Origin: an uncultured Victivallales bacterium
GTDB lineage: Bacteria > Verrucomicrobiota > Lentisphaeria > Oligosphaerales > JAFGRS01
Length of the DNA stretch: 26,579 nt
NCBI GenBank assembly: GCA_903834675.1
Contig: CAILKC010000128.1
Location: forward strand, 1-26,579
Direction of reading: 5' to 3'
Shown here: one piece after another, positions 23,164 to 26,579 of the stretch
Position numbering within the stretch: the first letter of the stretch is position 1
How the letters are laid out: each line of letters begins with the position of its first letter
Notes under the pieces: generated by a model
Database searches by the model: none
The model's input: only the letters and a program-made list of their open reading frames with translations
Told to the model about the DNA's origin: nothing
Translations under genes and position numbers: made by a program

Positions 23164-26130
23164 GTGATAGCGAAGCCTTGTCAGCTGGTATTGTCGTTGC
23201 CGCAGGCGTGCGCCTCACGCTTTGCGGCTTTGGACTTTCGAGTGCCGCCGGGCACGGTGGTTACCCATGACCCGCCGGCGACGCCGCTGGGGTCCGGCGG
23301 CGGTATGGTCCACGCCTTGGCGACCGCCTGGAAGGAAGCCGAGGAAGCGGACTTCCCGACCTGGCTGGAGCGCGGCGTTCGCGTGGTGGTGCATGCCGGC
23401 GGGGAGAGTCGGCGCACGCCAGCCTACGCGGCCGAAGGCAAGGCGTTCACCCCCATACCCGTCCTGCGCTGGTCGTTCGGTCAGCGGCTTGATCAGACGC
23501 TGCTGGATCTGCAGTGGCCGTTCCTCGAGGCCGCCGTGGAGGCGGCTGCCGCTGGGACCGCGGCGGCGGTGTGCAGCGGTGACGTGCTGTTGCGCGGCAC
23601 TCTGCCGGCCCGGCTTCCGGAGGCGGACGTGGTCTGTCTCGGGATGTGGGCCGGGCCTGAAGCCGCGTCGCGCCACGGCGTGTTCTTCTGTGACCGGGCC
23701 TCTCCCGAACGGCTGCTGTGCATGTTGCAGAAGCCGTCGCCGGCCGAGATCAAGGCACTGTCTCAGGAGGCGCTTTTCATGGTGGATACCGGGCTGTGGT
23801 TGTTCAGCGCCCGGGCCGTGCAGGACCTGATGCGTGCCTGCGGTTGGACCGGGGACGCTTTCGGGGGCAGTGCGCCCACGGCATTGGACCTGTACGGCGG
23901 CGTCGGCTTGTCCTTGGGCGTATCGCCGCGGGTTCCGCACCCCGTGTGGAGCCGTTGGACGTGTGCGGTCGTGCCGGTCGGGGACGGCGGTTTCTATCAT
24001 TTCGGGACCAGTCGGGAGCTGGTGGAGACCACGCTTCGTCTCCAGAATGCCCGACTGGACCAGCGGCACTTTGGCCGGGGCGTTCCGGAGCACCCGGCCA
24101 CGTTCATTCAGAATGCCCAGGTCGGGGTTGGACTGTGCGCCGCAAACCACACCGTCTGGATTGAGAACTCCTTCGTTCCGGCTGGCTGGACGCTGACGCA
24201 TGGGCATGTCCTCACCGGCATTCCCGAGAACTCCTGGGGGCTGCGCCTGCCGGCAGGCGTGTGTCTGGATATGGTGCCTGTGGGTGACGCTGCTTGGGCG
24301 GTACGCTTCTATGGTCTTGACGACGCCTTTCGCGGGGCCTTGGCGGAGCTGGGAACCACCTGGCTCGGGAAGTCGGCACAAGAGTGGTTCCGCAGACGTG
24401 GGTTGACCCTCGCGGACTGCGGCCTCGACGGCGGTGCGGACATACAGCGCGCGGCCCTGTTCCCGGTTCTCTCCAGCGAGCGACTGCACGGCGGGTTCGT
24501 GCAATGGCTGCTGGGCGAATCTGAGGAGCCGCGGGATTCGGCTTGTGCGGCCGCCGCGCTGATCAACCGGCCGGTGACGGGGGGCGCGTCGTGCCCGTCA
24601 GACAGTCCGGGAGGCCGTGTGCCGGCGGAGGACTACGCCGAGGTCTACCGCACCGCCGAGCGCTGGTCAGCCTCGGACCTGGCCACGGCCGCTGACCTGC
24701 CCCGGCGTGGCCGACAGCGTGAGGTTCTGCGGCAGCAGGCCATGGCTTGCCTGGCCGCCAGCCCGCTGCGCTCCGTGTTTCTGCGGACAGATCTTGGCGC
24801 GGCGGCAACGACGTTTGCTCGCCAGGGACTGCCGCTGCCGCTGGCGGAGCGTGTCAGCAGCCCCCTGGACGCGCTGCATCTGCATATGTTTCGCGCGGCG
24901 GTACGGCGCCATCAAGGCAAGGCGGAGTGGCTCACGGACGAGAGCGCGGCCTTCGCCTCGCTGCGTCAGGCCTTGGTGTCGCCCGGCGAGCTGGTGCCTG
25001 CGGCGCCGCAGCGGCGCCTGCTGGCCGACCAGATCATCTGGGGACGTTCCCCGGTCCGGGTTGACCTGGCGGGCGGCTGGACCGACACGCCGCCCTACTG
25101 TCTCGTGCATGGCGCTCGCGTCGTGAACCTCGCGATCGAACTCAACGGGCAGCCGCCCATACAGGTTTTCGGACGGTGTTCGGATGAGCCCGGCATTGTG
25201 GTCCGCAGCATCGACCTGGGCCAGCAACTGCACCTCTGCACCTACGACGACCTACGCTGTTTTGCCGAGGTCGGCGGCGCCTTCTCTATTCCGCGGGCGG
25301 CCTTGGCCTTGGCGGGGTTTCTGCCCGAGTTTGCCGCCCGTCCCGCCGATACGCTGCGCCAGGCTCTCGAGCGTTTTGGTGGCGGTATTGAGCTGACCCT
25401 GCTGGCGGCCGTTCCCAAGGGCTCCGGTCTAGGCACCAGCAGCATCCTGGCCGCTACGGTTCTAGGGACGCTGAATGATCTGTGTGGGCTCGGTTGGCAC
25501 CGTGAGGAGATCATCCGTAGGACTCTTTGCCTGGAACAGATGCTCACCACCGGGGGCGGCTGGCAGGATCAGGCCGGAGGGGTATGGCCCGGGTTGAAGC
25601 TCCTGGAAAGCGGTCCTGGATCGCCGCAGGTCATCCAGGTGCGTTGGCTCCCCGATGCGTTGCTGCGGCAGCACGTCAATCGCACCGTGCTCCTGTACTA
25701 TACCGGCATCACGCGGGTGGCCAAAGACATCCTGCAAGAGGTCGTCCGCGGGATGTTCCTCAACTCGGCGGGGACGTTGCGGCTTCTGGCGCAGATTGGG
25801 GAGCATGCGCAGCGGGCCGCCGATGCGGTTCAGCGCCAGGATCTGGCGGACCTGGGGGCGGTGCTCCGCCGCAGTTGGAACCTCAACTGTGCTATTGATG
25901 CGGGCACGAACCCGGCCGTGATTCGCGAGCTGTTGGGGCGCGTCGAGCGTTGGCTTGAGGGAGCCAAACTCCTGGGCGCGGGTGGTGGCGGGTACCTGCT
26001 CATGGTGGCTCGGGATCCCGACGCGGCGGCCTGCATTCGGCAGGAGTTCACGCTCAGGCCGCCTCATCCTGCGGCGCGCTTTGTCGAGATGACGCTGTCG
26101 GACGTGGGGCTGCAAGTCACCCGCAGTTGA
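23164..26130 (+). CDS. fkp: Bifunctional L-fucokinase/L-fucose-1-phosphate guanylyltransferase (FKP-like)
   Basis: A 988-aa two-domain enzyme that would convert L-fucose plus ATP and GTP to GDP-fucose in the cytoplasm. The N-terminal guanylyltransferase domain has PLGSGGGMVHAL, then HAGGESRR (from residue 77) with EGKAFTPIPVL. The C-terminal GHMP kinase domain has PVRVDLAGGWTDTPP (from 630), PKGSGLGTSS (from 751) and GAGGGG (from 938). The length and domain order match Bacteroides Fkp (about 950 aa). A variable linker near residues 455-485 is Ala/Ser/Gly-rich. I prefer GTG 23164, seven bases after ggagggg; GTG 23146 would add six residues. This is the last gene of the block and makes fucose, or a related 6-deoxysugar or heptose, a likely component of the glycan. 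Confidence 0.88.
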   Translation: MIAKPCQLVLSLPQACASRFAALDFRVPPGTVVTHDPPATPLGSGGGMVHALATAWKEAEEADFPTWLERGVRVVVHAGGESRRTPAYAAEGKAFTPIPVLRWSFGQRLDQTLLDLQWPFLEAAVEAAAAGTAAAVCSGDVLLRGTLPARLPEADVVCLGMWAGPEAASRHGVFFCDRASPERLLCMLQKPSPAEIKALSQEALFMVDTGLWLFSARAVQDLMRACGWTGDAFGGSAPTALDLYGGVGLSLGVSPRVPHPVWSRWTCAVVPVGDGGFYHFGTSRELVETTLRLQNARLDQRHFGRGVPEHPATFIQNAQVGVGLCAANHTVWIENSFVPAGWTLTHGHVLTGIPENSWGLRLPAGVCLDMVPVGDAAWAVRFYGLDDAFRGALAELGTTWLGKSAQEWFRRRGLTLADCGLDGGADIQRAALFPVLSSERLHGGFVQWLLGESEEPRDSACAAAALINRPVTGGASCPSDSPGGRVPAEDYAEVYRTAERWSASDLATAADLPRRGRQREVLRQQAMACLAASPLRSVFLRTDLGAAATTFARQGLPLPLAERVSSPLDALHLHMFRAAVRRHQGKAEWLTDESAAFASLRQALVSPGELVPAAPQRRLLADQIIWGRSPVRVDLAGGWTDTPPYCLVHGARVVNLAIELNGQPPIQVFGRCSDEPGIVVRSIDLGQQLHLCTYDDLRCFAEVGGAFSIPRAALALAGFLPEFAARPADTLRQALERFGGGIELTLLAAVPKGSGLGTSSILAATVLGTLNDLCGLGWHREEIIRRTLCLEQMLTTGGGWQDQAGGVWPGLKLLESGPGSPQVIQVRWLPDALLRQHVNRTVLLYYTGITRVAKDILQEVVRGMFLNSAGTLRLLAQIGEHAQRAADAVQRQDLADLGAVLRRSWNLNCAIDAGTNPAVIRELLGRVERWLEGAKLLGAGGGGYLLMVARDPDAAACIRQEFTLRPPHPAARFVEMTLSDVGLQVTRS

Positions 26131-26206
26131 GTCGGCCGCTCCACGGTCTCGACGCAGGGCAGGGTTCGGCACCCTCGGGCTGGACCACGCCTGCGGTTGG
26201 CAGCGG

Positions 26207-26229
26207 AGAAAAAGAAGCCATTGGCTTCT
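26207..26229 (-). terminator. Possible intrinsic terminator for a convergent minus-strand gene
   Basis: Read on the minus strand, the 7-bp stem agaagcc/ggcttct with loop aat is followed directly by a run of five T. On the plus strand the A-run comes before the stem, so it does not serve the cluster. This hints that a gene beyond the right edge runs towards the cluster. The stem is short, so the call is tentative. Confidence 0.4.
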
Positions 26230-26454
26230 CCTGTGGCGATCATCAGTTCGGGCGCAGATCAGTTCCGTAGGGGTTCGCTTGTCTGAGAACTGCAGAGGGT
26301 CGAGGGCCTGCCCGCCGTGGTGGGTCGAGAGACAAGTGTCCGAGTCCCCCCCCCGTCAATTCGATCCCAATTTCAATCTCGATCCGCCATCCCACCGCTA
26401 CGGTTTCGCGGCGGCACCACCAGCTGCGGAAGTCGCGGGTTCGCCTCTTCCTCG

Positions 26455-26543
26455 TCAGCCCCGAAGGGGCGCCATCCCTCCGCCCAGGGCAGCGCCCTGG
26501 GTACCGGGCATACCCCAGAGTCTCAGCCCCGAAGGGGCGCCAT
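26455..26543. repeat. Duplicated 21-bp intergenic repeat with an intervening hairpin
   Basis: The 21-bp sequence tcagccccgaaggggcgcca(t) occurs at 26455-26475 and 26523-26543, exactly repeated, 68 bp apart. Each copy has a small internal inverted repeat cccc-gaa-gggg. Between them is a hairpin with arms cccagggc (26483-26490) and gccctggg (26494-26501), loop agc. This type of intergenic repeat is familiar from PVC-type genomes by memory. Function unknown. Confidence 0.75.
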
Positions 26544-26579
26544 ACCTGGCCGCGCGGTGCCCATGGACTGTCGGTATGC

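Larger units (their letters stand above)
26131..26579. other. Non-coding region after the cluster
   Basis: No credible gene is seen. It contains a possible terminator for the minus strand (26207-26229), a c-run at 26347-26355, a short ttcgatcccaatttcaatc-like stretch near 26360-26385, a perfect hairpin at 26483-26501 and a duplicated 21-bp repeat (26455-26475, 26523-26543). No plus-strand intrinsic terminator was recognised for the cluster itself. Confidence 0.55.

Noticed and set aside
26207..26229. Transcription terminator for the sugar cluster
   Set aside because: The A/T tract is on the wrong side of the stem for the plus strand; it fits only minus-strand transcription.

Overview
This window is a single co-directional block of 22 plus-strand genes at high GC content. 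Nearly all of them build or modify a surface polysaccharide such as an O-antigen, capsule or exopolysaccharide. I see five GT2 glycosyltransferases, five GT4 glycosyltransferases, one GT39-type membrane glycosyltransferase, two SAM methyltransferases, a polymerase/ligase-like membrane protein, a WcaF-type acetyltransferase, three sugar-nucleotide epimerase/dehydratase-type SDR enzymes, a GHMP sugar kinase, a UbiA-type polyprenyl-phosphate transferase and a bifunctional fucokinase/fucose-1-phosphate guanylyltransferase. No rRNA, tRNA or CRISPR was seen. The GC-rich coding, the scattered intergenic palindromes and especially the GxxExxY gene with its 'ttcgtgtccttcgtgggc' repeats suggest a PVC-group bacterium (Verrucomicrobiota, Kiritimatiellota, Lentisphaerota or Planctomycetota). 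That is inference from style, not a phylogenetic result.

Layout. 1-400 is non-coding, with GC-rich repeats and hairpins. 401-6336 holds GT2, GT4, methyltransferase, GT2, methyltransferase and a chimeric GT2 whose N-terminus is a leftover of a GalE-type epimerase. 6304-6761 is a small cassette: one PD-(D/E)XK-type GxxExxY gene enclosed by 35-bp imperfect inverted repeats and followed by a 37-bp tandem array to 6870. 6875-12164 holds GT4, polymerase/ligase, GT4, GT4. 12242-18013 holds GHMP kinase, acetyltransferase, DPM-like GT2, two tandem SDRs and a WaaE-like GT2. 18023-23118 holds a WcaI/WbuB-like GT4, GT39, UbiA and an SDR. 23164-26130 is the FKP-type enzyme. 26131-26579 is non-coding, with a possible minus-strand terminator and repeats.

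How the genes fit together. The FKP enzyme can supply GDP-fucose (or a related GDP-sugar) by salvage. The SDRs and the GHMP kinase make or activate other sugars. The GT2 and GT4 enzymes assemble the repeat unit, and methyl and acetyl groups decorate it. The UbiA and GT39 proteins could make and use a polyprenyl-phosphate sugar on the periplasmic side, where the polymerase/ligase also acts. No flippase, ABC exporter or initiating phosphoglycosyltransferase lies in the window, so the locus is incomplete here or depends on genes elsewhere.

The most unusual signal is not the sugar genes but the small repeats that have invaded them. There are palindromes and inverted-repeat modules inside open frames (803-840, 5687-5811, 19823-19877, 20257-20292). 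Repeat ends supply the stop codons of two GT2 genes (6336, 18013). The GxxExxY cassette carries the same repeat at both ends.
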